Source of the DNA: Alnus glutinosa
Lineage: Eukaryota > Streptophyta > Magnoliopsida > Fagales > Betulaceae
Direction: 5' to 3'
Assembly (NCBI RefSeq): GCF_958979055.1
Contig: NC_084892.1
Coordinates: forward strand, 2,373,501 to 2,437,500
Length of the DNA: 64,000 nt
Shown: positions 33,623 through 47,391 of the stretch, in pieces
How the letters are laid out: the number at the start of each line of letters is the position of its first letter
How positions within the stretch are numbered: position 1 is the first letter of the stretch
Program-made: the position numbers and the translations under genes
The notes under the pieces: generated by a model
Database searches by the model: none
What the model saw: the letters and a program-made list of their open reading frames with translations, nothing else
Told to the model about the DNA's origin: nothing

Positions 33623-35157
33623 ATGACGGAAAGCAATTATGTAAAAAGAGAACCCAGCTACATAGTCGAGATCCCGGAGGTCGGTGTGGACGTCCTAGCG
33701 AAGATGCAAGAGAGGATCTCCAAGATTAACCCATCGTTGCCTGATGAGCCAGCCGTCGGTAAAAAACCTTGCATCTTTAGGCTTCCTTCGAGGTTCAAAG
33801 ACATTAAAGCTTTGCCGTACGAGCCCCAAGTTGTCTCCATCGGACCCTACTGTCGCAACAACACTGACCTCAAGGAGATGGAGGAGCTCAAGTGGCTGTG
33901 CCTCGCCTACTTGATCAACGGTACTAACGAGAAACTTTGATGTGTTTGTTTTGAATAATATTTTACTTTTTTTCAAAAAGAAATTATATTTTATTCAATT
34001 TTTTTTCTCATAAAATCAAACCTCATAATTCGCATAGTAAAATCGAATAATATTTGGAGGGAACAGCCAGACGGACCACTAAGTATGCTCTTGAAAGGAA
34101 TGTGTTCACCGGAAAAGAAAGCCAGAGACTGTTATTCCGGAACTATCGATCCGATCGAATCGAATGACTTCCTCGAAATGATGGTGCTTGATGGTTGTTT
34201 TATAATCCAATTCCTTCTGTTCTTTGGTTCAAGGAATATTGGGAGAAAGGTATTGAGAGACCACCCTCTCGGCCGGATGGACAGGGACAGGGTAATGTTG
34301 CAGAAGATCTGCGCGGACTTGTTCATGCTTGAGAATCAGATCCCATATTTTGTTCTGGAACTGTTATTTAAATTTTTCAGGAATCCTTCGGGGGGCAGAG
34401 ATGTGTCCTTGCCAATTTACGCCGTAACAACTTTTTCACAAACATTGGAAATTGGTTCATTCTATTTCGAGGCCGAAGACATTTCTGAATCCTACGGGGC
34501 CGAATGCTTGCATTTGCTGGATCTGGTTCGGTCAATTTTTATCCCACCGGACCTACCCTATCGTTATCGTAAAGAAAGATTCCCTTTCACACAAGAAAAC
34601 TGGTACAGACCACTCCGTACTATTCCCCGCATCTCGCAGCTCCCTCGTGCAGGAATCATGGTCAATCCACGTAAAAAGGACAGATTCTTGGTAGTTCAAT
34701 TCGTGAAATCGCTCGGTGTGATTGAGATGCCCAATTTAAGTCTCAATGAATTAATGTGCTCTTTCTTGGTGAACTGCGTGGCATTTGAGCAAAGCTACAA
34801 TACCCATTCCAAGCACTTATCAGTCTACGCCCTTTTCTTGGACTGGCTTGTAAACACTGCTCAGGACGTCGAGTACCTTTGTGAGCACCGAGTCATTGAT
34901 AATTACATGAGAACGATGCTGTTAGCTTCATCAACAATTTGGGCAAGGACTTGACCTTTGATTGGGATAACAATGAATTCTTGATGTTGTGCAGCGATGT
35001 CAACGACTATTATCGAAATAGGTTCTATCGGCAGTTGACGAGCTTCAAGGGTGAGTATTTTGACAAGCCATGGTTGTGGATTTCGGGATTCCTTGCCCTT
35101 GTGCTTTTAGTGCTTACGTTTTTGCAGACCTATTACACCATGCATCCTAATAATTAA
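33623..35157 (+). pseudogene. DUF247 (UPF0481) gene copy, nearly full length but broken
   Basis: The start is the same as in the two truncated copies (MTESNYVKREPSY). The parts are 33623-33935, 34077-34954 and 34939-35157. Between the first two lies a 141-bp segment (33936-34076) absent from the paralogues. It contains an in-frame stop and lacks clean GT-AG ends. Near 34908 one base appears missing, shifting the frame into NDAVSFINNLGKDLTFDWD. The C-terminus has the usual membrane segment (LWISGFLALVLLVLTFLQTYY). Other family marks: EKKARDCYSGTI, MMVLDGCFIIQFLL, RDRVMLQKICADLFMLENQIPYF. DUF247 proteins are plant membrane proteins; some grass members act in self-incompatibility, but nothing here points to that. 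It is probably a pseudogene. A sequencing error could explain the frame change but not the 141-bp block. Confidence 0.8.
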
Positions 35158-36322
35158 TACTAAAACTCTAAAACCTCCACTCCACTGTTTGAAATTTACT
35201 ATGTTTCTTTTGACTTCTTGTATTGAACCCATTTTTTTTTTTTTTTCCCTGTATTTTCCCAGCTTTGGCTTGCCAAAATTATAATATCTAGTCTCTCTTA
35301 TATGCATAATGCACTGCAGAGCCCAAAAGGTTTATGTAATTAAATTATTATTTATCTTAAAAGTTTAAGTTTATAAGAATGAATAAATTAAATCATTTAA
35401 TTAATATTTAAATAATATTATATACCGCATTTTCTCCTCAACAAATGAGGTACAACACGTGAAATATTTAACAAAAATTACGGGTGAATTGTAAAGTCAG
35501 AGTTCAAACCCATAACTTTTGACTCTGATAGTATATTAAATCACCATTTGTTTCAACCTAACACGACAGTATGATTGTGAGCAAAGGAAACTGCTATCTC
35601 AGAAGAAAGTAGTAGCTTAATTTGTTAGTGATCAGTATTGGCTGCAATTTGCCGATTGAATTGCAGCCTACCCTTAGATGAAAGAGGGTTTCGATGGATC
35701 CTACATGCTCGAGCATGTGTTCAGACACTTGAAAGGCACATGGGCTCTACCGGAGTCGGCCTTCTCTCAGTTGAGGAGATGAACGAAGATGTTTGCCTTT
35801 CTGCAAACAATACTCTAATTCCCTCACTTCTTTCACATCAATGAGAAATTATACATTGCTAACAAACGATAAAGATTTCTTCCATTAATTTTTTCTACTC
35901 AATTTATAAAAATGAAATGTATTTTTTAAACATAATTTTTTTCAATTTTATCCCTATTATAATAAAAAATGTAAAAATCTCACATATTCAAGTGATACAT
36001 GTTATTCTCGAACATGGGGTAATTTGAGTCTAAACGGTACTCTGCCTATCTAACATGTTGAGAAAGGTATTGGCTCAAGAGTATGTGACAGCGAATTAAG
36101 CAGAAAACATTTCATTGAATTATATCAAAGCATTTTGCTTTTCTGCAGGACAATATAGCCGGCTTTTATGGAGAAGCAGGAGTAAAAGAATAAAAATACA
36201 AGAAGAAAAAATTACACAAAAGAAAATAAAAAAGAAGTTAACTGGTTTTGTTTCCCAGTACATTATTGCTACACAGTTGCTTTCCTAATGTATATATAGT
36301 TGTGAGACTACAGTGAAGCTTG
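35158..36322. other. Intergenic region between DUF247 and the ABCG gene
   Basis: The stretch 35340-35560 resembles 53940-54200 (taattaatat, acacgtgaaatatttaa, gactctgatagtata), a dispersed plant repeat. The stretch 35570-35775 is a copy of the repeat found in RLPH2 intron 3. No gene is recognised. Confidence 0.5.
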
Positions 36323-39300
36323 CTATCTCCTTTGGAAGTTGAAGAACTTGATGCCATAGGCAAAGACAAAGAAGAAGATAAAAACCCAGACGACATGGGC
36401 CGCGGCAACGTATGGAAGGAAGTCATACTCAAAACCCCAGCCCCCTTTAAGGAATAACTTCAGTGGCACGTTACCAATTCCAGGTACCTCAAGGACAGCA
36501 TTTTTGTCGCCCACTTGAGAGGTCACAAGGCCATATAGTGTCCAAGCCACTGGAGAAGCCCAATAATACCACCTCCACCAAATAGGGATTTGCTGCAGTG
36601 TAGACAACCATTAATTTTGTATGCAAAGCGAGATTTTAAGAGAGTCTGACTCTGCCGCATTTTGAAATTGCTAGTTTTTTTTCAAACCGCACATTTTGAA
36701 ACTATTAAGCCAAACAGACGCTAAGTTTTTTGGGAAAACCATAAGTCATCAAATAGTGAGATAAGTGAGTGCAGTATGCAACACAGATTGAGTTTGAGTA
36801 ACATACCGGCCTGGGAATGAGAAAACCAGAGAACAAGTTCCAGAAACTCAGGAAGAACGACATACAAATGGCGGCAATTTGGTGGCCTGGTGTCAGTGCA
36901 ACAACCATCATTCCGTACATTGTGAAGTAGACAAAACACATGAATATGTAGTAGTAGAACCACAAGAATTTGCCTGTCTTCCACTCAAACCCAATCATAG
37001 AGTAAAGAAGAAGAGTGTAAATAAAAGTTTGAATTGCAACATATATTGTCTCTATGGCCACCTGCATAATTAGTGCAGTTTATTAGTGGAGTATTAAATA
37101 GTGTACTTATGTAACAGAGTTTCATTATTTGAACCATATAGTTGTATTATATAATGTTTTCAGTTCTGGAATTAAAGCCCTATAAGATAGAAAAGAGGTG
37201 AATTGCATAAGAGTTACCTGAGCGAATGCATAAGGCAGAGCAGAATACATTCCGGCTGCTCTTTCACGGTAGAAAACTGTTCTTTCAATGGCAACAACAG
37301 GCTGCACTGCGGAAGCATTGGTGGCTCCAAGGAAAAGCACTGCAGCGTACATGGCTCCTAAAAGATTGATCAAATCTTGTTGTTTGCCTCTGTTAAAAAA
37401 ATATTAGAGTTAATATCTGAGACAAATGCCAATGAAAATGAAGATAAAACAGGGGTGCTCCTAGTATTCAATCGAATGATCAATAGATCACTTTCTAAAC
37501 TAATATCTCAAGGCTTACGTCTTTTGTCCTTTGTTCCAGAAGATGAGACCAAACAATGTGCCAACGACAATTGTCATGAAGAACCGATTGGCATTGTACT
37601 GAGGGTTTCTCCAATAAGACCAATGCTGTTTCCAGAAACAAGCTTTGCACTGAACATGAAAAGGTTGGGAGTACTTGGTTGGGAAATAGAGGTTCTTGGA
37701 GCCTGGGGCTGGAGAACTTAGAGCTTTGATGAGTTCCTGATTCCTCCTGAAAGAGTGTCAAGAGAGAAATCAGAATCAAAAAATATAAAATTCCATCGAA
37801 AGTAAGAAAGCAATTATCTTCAAAATAATCATGATTAACAACTTACTGATAAAGTGAGGAGTTGGCATAAATTTCTGCAAAATCAACATCAATTTGAGTC
37901 TCAACTGTAGGAGCGGTGACTTCAAGCATCCATGTAGCAGGGTTATAACCATCCTTTATCTTAGGCACTCCTTGAACAGCCTGGCATAGGTTATAGACAT
38001 TAGTTAATGGCTAGCAAACACTTGCTAGTCAACCCTAAGGGTTAGCACATCCATTAGGGAAAATGTAATGAAATGGAAGTCACTTGTTTGAATCTCCCAC
38101 TCCCCTTGAAGCCACTCTCATTCATCCCAAAGAAAGCTTGCTAGTTTATACCACTCCCATTCCAAAGCCAGCATTTTGGTAGGAATTCATGTGAGTCAAA
38201 ATGAGGAGCTTGTATATAGAAATTAGACATATTGATCAACTCTAGATGGAAGAAAACATAAAATAAAATTAAAAATAGAAGTAGCATGGAACAAATACTC
38301 ACTTCAAAATATTCAATTAAATTGTGAGAATGGCGACCAAGAGGTCCAACATAAATGACTTGTCCTCCTCTTTTCATCAGTAGCAACTGCAACAAGCACA
38401 ATGTCAAAGTTGGAAACGCATGTTGCAACATAGATGCATAAAACATATAGAAATAACAAACTTTAACAACAAAGTTAAGAAAATGGAGCAGTACCTCATC
38501 AAAAGCTTCAAAAATGTCTATGCTAGGCTGGTGGATTGTGCATACAACAGTTCTCCCAGTATCCACTGTATTTCTCACTGCACGCATAACAATAGCAGCA
38601 GATCTGGCATCCAGACCAGATGTTGGTTCATCCATGAATATGATAGAAGGGTTAGCAACCAGCTCCACAGCTATTGTTAGCCTCTTCCTTTGTTCTGTTG
38701 AAAGACCATCTACTCCTGGAAGGCCGACTAGCGCATTTCTTATTGGTTTAAGCTCAACCAATTCCATAACTTCTTCTACAAACATCTATACCACAAATAG
38801 AGAATTAAAATAAGAATTCAAAAAACACACTCAGAACTTGGATCCTTGTATGAATCCAAAATTTTGGTGATTTGAAACAAATCAATGTTAAAGGTCTAGA
38901 AAGAGATTGATTCTAGCTAGAAGACCATGCAACAACATACCTTTCGTGCTTCTGTCTTTACATCTGAAGAGAGACGGAGCCAAGCTGAATATAGAACAGA
39001 TTCATAAATAGTAACATTTGGTGAATGAATGTCATTCTGTTCACAGTAACCGCTAACCCGGGCAAATGTTGCTTGGTTTTTAGGATAACCAGAGATGCTA
39101 ATGGTTCCATCAGTGTATCCACCAGTCTTTCTTCCTGCCAACACGTCCATAAGGGTCGTCTTCCCAGCACCAGTGACACCGACAAGTGCCGTCAATATCC
39201 CTGGTCTGAAAGCACCGCTAACATCTCTTAACAATTGAAGACGATCTTCTTCAATCCCTTGACCCTTCATTTCCTGGTAGGAAGGACCAAACTGTTACCT

Positions 39301-42300
39301 CATTGTTTGGAGGATAAGAAGAATTTTGACAAGTACTTGTATTGGCATTTGATAGTTAAAAATGTCAATGAAAACCTGAATTCATTTGCCAAAGCATGAA
39401 ATGTTTAAAAATGAGTGACTTACAGCAGGCATATCCACGTAGTAGTTCACATGGTTAAACGCAAGTGAATGGGGTTGGAAGGGCAAAACCATTCCTCTTC
39501 TTGGGGAATTATCTGAGGCACCAACAATTTCTGAAGAACTTCTCACAGCCATATCAATACCTGTAATCGTCTCACAAAATGTTAGGCATATTGAAGAAGA
39601 TAACACCTCTTAACCATTGAAACAAGCATGTCAGCCTTTTCTGCTGAATACTTTGTAGTGCCTTGTGGTTTATTTTCTTAAGCCAAAAACAGATATTTTG
39701 TTAACTAACAAAACCTTTGTCTTTTCTTTTCTTCCAAATATACATGTCATGGGACATATTTTAGGCCATTTTTTTTTTCATTATCTTCCTTCTCTAGAGG
39801 AAGGAAAAAAAACATTGATGCAGGTAGGAATATTTCTGAGGTCAACATGGTTGTTACAAAACAACATTAAAATTTCTACCTCTATAATTGAAATAGAATT
39901 ATTGATTTCATTAAAAATCTTATAAGCTAATTTCAACTAAATGACAGAAAAAGCAGTGAAACGAGGGAACCATTAAAATAGAAGGGGAAAGGTAAAGGAT
40001 AAAACCTTCTGTTCTATGCTGTCCGGAGGATGACTTCTTATTCTTCTTGTCATTTTCTTCATCCACAATGACAGCTTTTGAATCACCCCACGCTGAAATT
40101 TATTTCCACAAAAGGGATTGTCAACTTGGAATTTCATTTTTATGAATGAAAACTCTGAGTAGAAATAAGATGAGATAACTTACGATTCAGGAAAGTCAAT
40201 GCTGCAATAAATAACAGGTTGAAGAGAAGTGAGAATCCAAAAAGTGCTCCAATACAAATCCAAAACCAATAATCATTAGTAAAGAAGCCTCTGGACTTGA
40301 GAAGGACTTCTCCAACTGTAGCTGCATCAATACTGCGGTCTGTATTTGGCTGCAATAGACACAAGTTTTGGATGATTTTCATGATTGGCTATGGAGTAAA
40401 AAATGCATAATTTGAGCTTATATTTGCATATGCATGTATGAAATGTAGATGCAATTCCAAAATCAGCAGATGAAGACAATTAAACTGTGAAGATATCTTA
40501 CTGTGCTCCATCTTTTATCAAGAAATTCATTCATAACTATGGCATTCTGTCCATACATCATAGGAGAAATATAATAGCCCCATATCATCCATGGTTCAAT
40601 GTCATCTACATGCACAAAAGGAAATGAAGATTCAAAATGTGATATCAAATAAATTAATGTTTGAATTATTCTGACAGCCAGATTGGAAAGAGATGAATTA
40701 CTTCTGGAAACAATGAACCCTCCAAGCACAAAAACCATTAGCAAGGTGAAGGTACCCAGCATATTTGCAACAACTTGAGTTCTTCCAAGTGCAGCAATGA
40801 ACCGAAAGAGAGACAATGCCATTTGATGTATTCCAAAGAATGCCAAGAACTGTCGGAAAAACCTGAAGTAATAAAGGAAGAAATGTGTTAGTGAAAGAAA
40901 CATTGACTAAACCCATGGGTTTGATGCATAAAATTCCAGCATCTAATAAGTAGGGAATCAAATTTCCACAGACATGAAGTTAAAACCAATTTACCTGCTA
41001 GCAGCCGGAGCAAATCCAATTGTGTAGTATGTAAGAATGATCCATATTGCTGATTCCATCAATGACAGAGGGATCCGAAGGACCCAAATAGGTAAGCCAA
41101 AAGCCCATGCAGGATAGAACAAGAAATCCCTCTGTTTATAGAAGACAGGAAGCCTGAAAACAGTCATTGCCAATTCTGCCATCCCATTGAACATCACATT
41201 AATCAGACTGAAAAATAGTGCTCCAAAAAATTTTCCTCCATCTGTTACAGTTCCAACTGACATTTCGGTCCTAAAGAAAACTGTAAAGGCAATTATGGAC
41301 ATGATTGTTATCTGGGTAGTCTTGAATATGTACACAAAAGAATTACGCTTCATTAGCAGCCACTCCCTTGAAAAGCAAGCCTTGAATAGTTCCATATTTG
41401 AAATACCATACTTCTCTGTCACCAGAGCAGCTGGGTGGGCTCTAGATCTGTCATAAGGAACACTAAGATCAGTTGCAAGCTGTTGGCCAATGTGGAAAGA
41501 GCTGAAGGCCTGTGCAAATTCGGGAACCGAGAAGTATCTGTATGGTTGGTTCTTCTTGAACCAATATTGTTCTTGATCCTTCTTGGAGGTTACTTCTTGC
41601 AAGAAGTCAGCAATCCCTTTCCTTTCTGGGCATTTGAAACCCATGTATTCAAAGAACTCGAGGACGTTTTCTCTTGGACCTTGGTAGACAACCTGGCCTT
41701 CCGAAAGTAAGATGAGTTCATCAAAAAGATCAAATGTCTCTGGTGCTGGCTGTAGAAGAGAAATGACCATAGTCACTTCCATTATATGAACCATTTGCCT
41801 CATGAACTTGCATATCTGGAAAGTGGTAGAACTGTCCAACCCCGTTGATATCTCATCCATAAAAAGAGCCTTTGCTGGTCCTGCCAACATCTCCCCTGCA
41901 CCCCGTTATAATAAAACAGTTAGACTGGTAATGTATAATTACAAATGCTTGTACACCAGCAACGAAACTGAGATTATTCCACAGATAATTGGAAAAGCTT
42001 TAGGCTCTGCAATCAGAATGGCCAGAATTCTTCTATTTGGAACAAGTTATAGTTTATATAAGCAACAAGAACGTGGACTGGATACATCTATGTAATCGAG
42101 CCTTGTATTAAATGTTAAAGTTCAGTTCGTTTAATATTTTTTGAACACAAGTCAAGGTTAAGCTTCAATTAACTTATTCATTTCACATATAAAGCAAATG
42201 TCATGATTTTTTTTTTTCGTAAATTCATATTAATTGTTTGTTAGTTAATTATTGTTAAGATTTTGTTTTTTGAGTAATTAAATAAATTAACTTGAATCAT

Positions 42301-44287
42301 AAACAATTAATTTAATCTCGAGTCTATATGTTTGTTTTATAATATACATATACATGCATTACACTAGTCTTTTATAATATGCATATAATGAACTGATTTA
42401 AAGCCGAGCTAATCGTCTGAAGCTATTCGCGAGCGGCTTATGTCTAAGAATAATGACTTCAGTTCTATGGAAAATAAACAGCTTAACATTTTCCACGAAA
42501 ACATACCAGTTGTCAGACGCTTCTTCTGTCCGCCGGAGATACCCCTCCTCATGTCATCTCCAACCATAATATCCGCACAAATATCCAGTCCAAGTATCTG
42601 TCAAAAGTTGTTACGAAGTCAGCTATCTTAAATTGGCTTGTTGGAGGAAAAAACAGAGGCAGCAACATAAAAGAAAGACAGTGAACCTTGAGAATATAAT
42701 CTGTAACCAAACTAGTCTTTTGGCCTGACATTGCTGTGGCCTTCATGAATGCATCAATCTCAGGATCCGGCTTAATTCCCGCTTCTCTCTCTCTTCTTGA
42801 GAGTTCCGCCAACATTTCGTATCTTGTGCCAACCCCTAGACAGCGTCCCGAGAAATCCAGTGTCTCTCTCACTGTCATTTCTCCATGGTGAAGATCTTGT
42901 TGGCTGATATAAGCACAGGTTCGTTGAGGAACAAATTCATTCAATTCGTGACCACAGTAGGTGACTTTCCCAGATGCCTGTATAGAAAACTCCAATAAAA
43001 TTAGTCTTAGACACCCAAAGGATTATAAAAGCAAACTGAGACACGTAAAAATAGCAAGAGATTGAGAAACAAACCCTTAGATCCCTGTCGAGCTTCCCGG
43101 CAAGCGCCAGCAACAGTGTTGTTTTCCCTGCACCTGGAGGACCCAGAAGCAGAGTCATCCTGGAATTACCATATCAGTTAAAGCCATGCTAGAGAAACAA
43201 AATAAGAACAGTTCAGTCCAGTTCATCCAATGAAACAACATATATACACCAGATAAAATTAAATCAGCTACAGCTTCACGAAGATACCTTGATGGTTTGA
43301 CGATTCCACTAATATCGTTAAGTATCTGGATTTTTCTCTTCTTGGATGGAGCAAGGTGAACCCATCCGAGAATACTCTGTTGCCCATTACAAATTGAAAA
43401 TAGAAAAAACAGAAACAATTATCAGCAAAAGCTTAGATAAAATGTTCAAAGCAAACTGCCAAAGATTCCACACTGACAAACTCCCTCCCAGAACAACTGG
43501 TGGAAAAGACAGAGCAACAATTGTTCCAAATGACAAAATTAAGCCATTCCCAGAAATTATCTCGCTGTTTCAGACAATTTTTTATTTATTTTTTTTATCA
43601 AAAAAATCTTATGAGAAATAAAGTTTAAAAAAAGTTGGGTCAAATCACTTTAAGAAAGAAAAAAAAAAAGGAACATATTTATATACCTGAATTGTGTTCA
43701 AGGTAACATTAAGCAAAGTAGGGAGCGCTCGGCTCCCAACATACACATCCCCTTCCACAGACAAATGCTCATACCGAACTTCAATCTTAGGAATCTCAAT
43801 CGACACCCTGCCACCAATCCAAACCCACCAAATTAAACCTTAAAATTCACAAACACAGAAAAAAAAAACAAAGGAGAAGTGCGTACCTGTCAGTCCTGTC
43901 CCTGAGTCTCCTAAGGAACTTTTCGTTGTCCTCCTCGACAACCTTGAGTATACTCTCCATCAACCGGTTCTTATCCTGGATCCCGAGCCTTGTCATGTCG
44001 ACCTCGTCGTGCACAACCCTTCCATTTTCAAGAACCTGCGTCAGCATACCCTTCCTGAGCCGATCGTAGGTCGGTAGCCTTTCGATGGCGGCCCACCGGA
44101 GCTCCTCCTCATCACTCTCCTGCCTGCCGCTCCGGTTGAACACGTCCGGCGGAGCCGTCCATACCTCCCGGAAGCTAGTAGACGCCCAGCTTCTCCGGCT
44201 GCTCGTCGACCGGATGAGATCATCTCCCGCCAAAGCCGACGCCATTCCTCGCTCGCGTGATCTACTACCACCCTCCAGGGCCTCCAC
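36323..44287 (-). CDS. Full-size ABCG/PDR (pleiotropic drug resistance) transporter, 20 exons, 1466 aa
   Basis: This is a plasma-membrane type ATP-driven exporter; PDR proteins move terpenoids, phenolics or hormones. Exons by eye (5' to 3'): 43887-44287, 43687-43807, 43288-43376, 43075-43159, 42687-42977, 42507-42597, 40995-41895, 40702-40862, 40502-40605, 40184-40349, 40006-40092, 39424-39560, 38941-39273, 38495-38785, 38303-38386, 37847-37980, 37519-37746, 37218-37389, 36807-37061, 36323-36592. All have GT-AG borders; they sum to 4401 nt, exactly in frame. NBD1: [33 protein letters not shown]2: [35 protein letters not shown]. Each is followed by a transmembrane domain, with [16 protein letters not shown] and [19 protein letters not shown]. 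The end is FFNFQRR. The N-terminus ([16 protein letters not shown]) suggests the ABCG34/ABCG39 group. The second ATG (MASALAGDD) is the more usual start. Confidence 0.93.
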
Positions 44288-44697
44288 CCCAAAAGCTAAG
44301 CGCGCTTATCTTATTGCCTCCAAAGTGGGTTTCTTTTCTGTATTTTCATACGTACAGAGTAGAGAATCAGTTGTGACTATGACTGCTTTCTCTTTCTCTC
44401 AGTTTTGTTTCTCTGAAATACTTCCACCATTGGATTCCCAGTTAAGATCTGATCCAACACAAAAAATTTCTCCCAAAAGCTTGCTCTTGTAGACACTAAA
44501 CTCAGCCAGCTCTGAAGCTTTTGATGACTTGTATTATATTTGGACAGAAACAGAGTAGTGGGTGGGTAAGAGATATAAGGCGCAGATGGTGGTAAATTTG
44601 GTGAGAAGGGAGTGGAAGGTGATTAAAAGGGAAGCAAAAAAGCATCGTGTTTTGGGCCGAAAAAGGAGTTAGGTCAATTTCATTGAGCGCGGCTGGC

Positions 44698-44700
<3 letters not shown>
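44288..44700 (-). promoter_or_regulatory. Upstream region of the ABCG gene
   Basis: This should hold the leader and core promoter on the minus strand. I see pyrimidine-rich stretches but no convincing TATA box at a standard distance. A (TA)n tract starts at 44701, about 410 bases upstream of the start codon. Confidence 0.35.

Positions 44701-44728
<28 letters not shown>
44701..44728. repeat. (TA)n microsatellite
   Basis: This is an uninterrupted TA repeat of 14 units. Confidence 0.95.
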
Positions 44729-44731
<3 letters not shown>

Positions 44732-45800
44732 TTTGAAAGCATGAATGCCATGAAGGCTTCCACTGTTACACTATAGTTGGAAGCCTTGTGGGTCAGTCAT
44801 ATTTACACTCAAAATTAAAGGACAGAAGTTCTCTCATCTCCAATTCTGTCCCCCAAAAATGTTACGTGTTCCTTAAATATACGAGAAATACATATTATTA
44901 AAAATTATATAAAAAATATATGCTATTAAAAATATATATATATATATATATACTTCTCACCATATGGTATAGAACACGCGACACTTTTATAGTTTAAACG
45001 AAACTTTTGTCCGTAAAAATACAAAATAATTTAATGGCCGGTTTTGATGAGTTTTATTTTTCGTGATTGAATTAGTACTTATTTTTGCTTAGGATGCATT
45101 GCGACAACAATTTAATTCTTTTTAAACATAAAAAATAAAAAAATAAGCAAATAATATCAAAAGTCATTAAAAACACGTCACAGCAGTCAATATAAAATAA
45201 AATGAGTATGATAAATAGATATAATGAGTAATATTACTCTTCTTCAAAATGAAATTTGTCAAAAAAATATTTATGGATACTAAGTCCCACATTCTTAGTT
45301 AAGTCTAACCTTTATAAATAATTTAAAAAAAAAATTAAAATATAATTGGCTACACGTAAATATAGGACTAGTGTTTTGTCTAGTAGGTCATTACACGGAT
45401 GATCATGATGACGGTGGCAATAACTTTAAACAATAGTAATAATATTGATTTAAGTTTTATTTGTATATATGAATGAATTAAAAATTTATAAATATAGGTG
45501 TTGCATGATATTCAGAACACCCAGCCAAGATTTTAGGTCGGGGTCAAGAATTTTTTTTTTAATAAATAAAAAAAATTAAAGTTAAACAAAAATTAATTAA
45601 AAAATTTAACTAACACAATATATAAATAATTTATCAAAACTTAATTATTTTTTAAAACATATAAATAAAACTTACAATTTAATTTAGTTGTCCTTACTAA
45701 TCTTATTGCTGCATGATTTTTTTTTAAGCCACGAGTCACAAAAAATTTATTCTAAAGGTACGAAGATTTTTTTAGGAGGTGAAGGCCGCCGCCCCCCCGC
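44729..45800. other. AT-rich intergenic region
   Basis: No gene is recognised. The stretch 45500-45790 (gattttaggtcggggtcaagaa, then agccacgagtcacaaaaaat) may be a decayed hAT-type miniature element. Confidence 0.4.
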
Positions 45801-45962
45801 GCATAGATGCTGTTAACAGCAAAACGGCTTATATATACCAAGAAGCCGGCTCCCACTCTTTTTAAAATAATAATATTTATATGATAAAATATCAATTATA
45901 TAGGGGTATTTGTTTTGATGTACAATTTTTTTTGTTAGGTGCAGTCAAACACTAAAAAATAC

Positions 45963-45995
<33 letters not shown>

Positions 45996-46593
45996 AAAAA
46001 ATTGTACAGATTCTGTTAAATAAAGAGCATTTAGGAATATAATTAAAAAAAAAAAAAGTGACATTTTTAGCACACTTTAATTACTTGAGGGGTCACTTTA
46101 ACACTCTTGAAAATTCATTCAGAAGGCTTTTTTATATTTTTCAAAAAAAAAAAAAAAAAAAAATTGCCTCCTTTGGAAAGTAAATGTTTATGAGAAATGT
46201 TGCCACCCTCTTTTTATTATATTCCTATATGCTCTTTATTTAACAGAATCTGTACAATTTTTTATTTTTGTAAAAAAATTATTTTTAGTATATTTTAGTG
46301 TTTGACTGCACCTGAAAAAAAAAAATTGTACATCAAAATAAATAAGCTTATATAATTGATATTTTATCATATAAATATTATTATTTTAAAAATATCATAA
46401 ATATTAAAATAATAAGTATGAGATCATTATAAATATTTACGTAATAATACGAAGATTTAATCTGATTTGAATAACCGAGTAATATATAAATAGTATATAT
46501 TACTTTAATCTGATTTTCCGAGCCTCTGCCTCGGGAAGGGTCTTCCAAAGACTAAAGATAAGCCCTTTTGCTGTTAACAGCATCGATCTATGC
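45801..46593. mobile_element. Nested fold-back element
   Basis: The outer inverted repeats are gcatagatgctgttaacagc (45801-45820), continuing to 45829, and its reverse complement with a 4-bp difference at 46561-46593. Inside lie longer inverted arms of about 200 bp (45860-46060 and 46195-46400), sharing gtgcagtcaaacactaaaa and cagattctgttaaataaaga. They enclose a short AT-rich loop with a (TA)n tract. No coding sequence. Superfamily uncertain; no clear target duplication was found. Confidence 0.6.
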
Positions 46594-47339
46594 CCGGATC
46601 CAATGTAACAATACGGAATGAATATCATTGGTTCAGATTTTCTCTATTTCTAAGGAGAGGAAGATTTTTTTTTTTTCCAAAAGTTGGTTTAATTTGTGAT
46701 TTGTGAACACCAATTAAAAAACTAAAAAAGTTGAACATTTTGGCATTTGTCGCTATTGGTGTTGAAAATAGGGTGCAAAGAAGTTTGACATTTGCTCAAT
46801 CACATTGGATCTAATTACTATTGCAGAGCCAAGTTGATAGCCAAGTTGATCCAAAATCTACTGTACGTGGGTGATCAATATCAATATGTTCCTATTGTTA
46901 TTGGCGTGGACCTAAAAAGTAAGCTGCAACGTGATTCATGAAGAATTGGCTTATGGTCAATTTCTTAAAAACTTGTGATCGAGACGGATTCATTGACTGA
47001 ATTGCAATCTTCCCAATAAGGCTTACCTGATCAGATATTTAGACAGTTTGAACAAAGCTTAATTATTTGAAATTCTTTCTCAATTGATTGTTCGAATTAA
47101 TTACAATTTAAAAAATATATTGCAGTAAGTGATGTTATTGTACACAAAAAGGGAATGTTAATATCCCCATAAAATAAAGAAAATAATTGAAGTTTTATAA
47201 TTATAAAAATACCTTCCATTCATATCGTATTAATAAGAGTTATATGGAGTTGCTTTAGTGGGCAAAAAGAAAGAAAGAGCATATATGCACTATGATGGAA
47301 TATTAGCCTGCCATTGGTGGGTTTGAGCACATGAATGCG

Positions 47340-47391
<52 letters not shown>

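Noticed and set aside
33623..35157. Interpretation of the DUF247 copy as a self-incompatibility gene
   Set aside because: DUF247 is a large plant family and only certain grass members have that role; nothing in the context supports it and the copy is broken.
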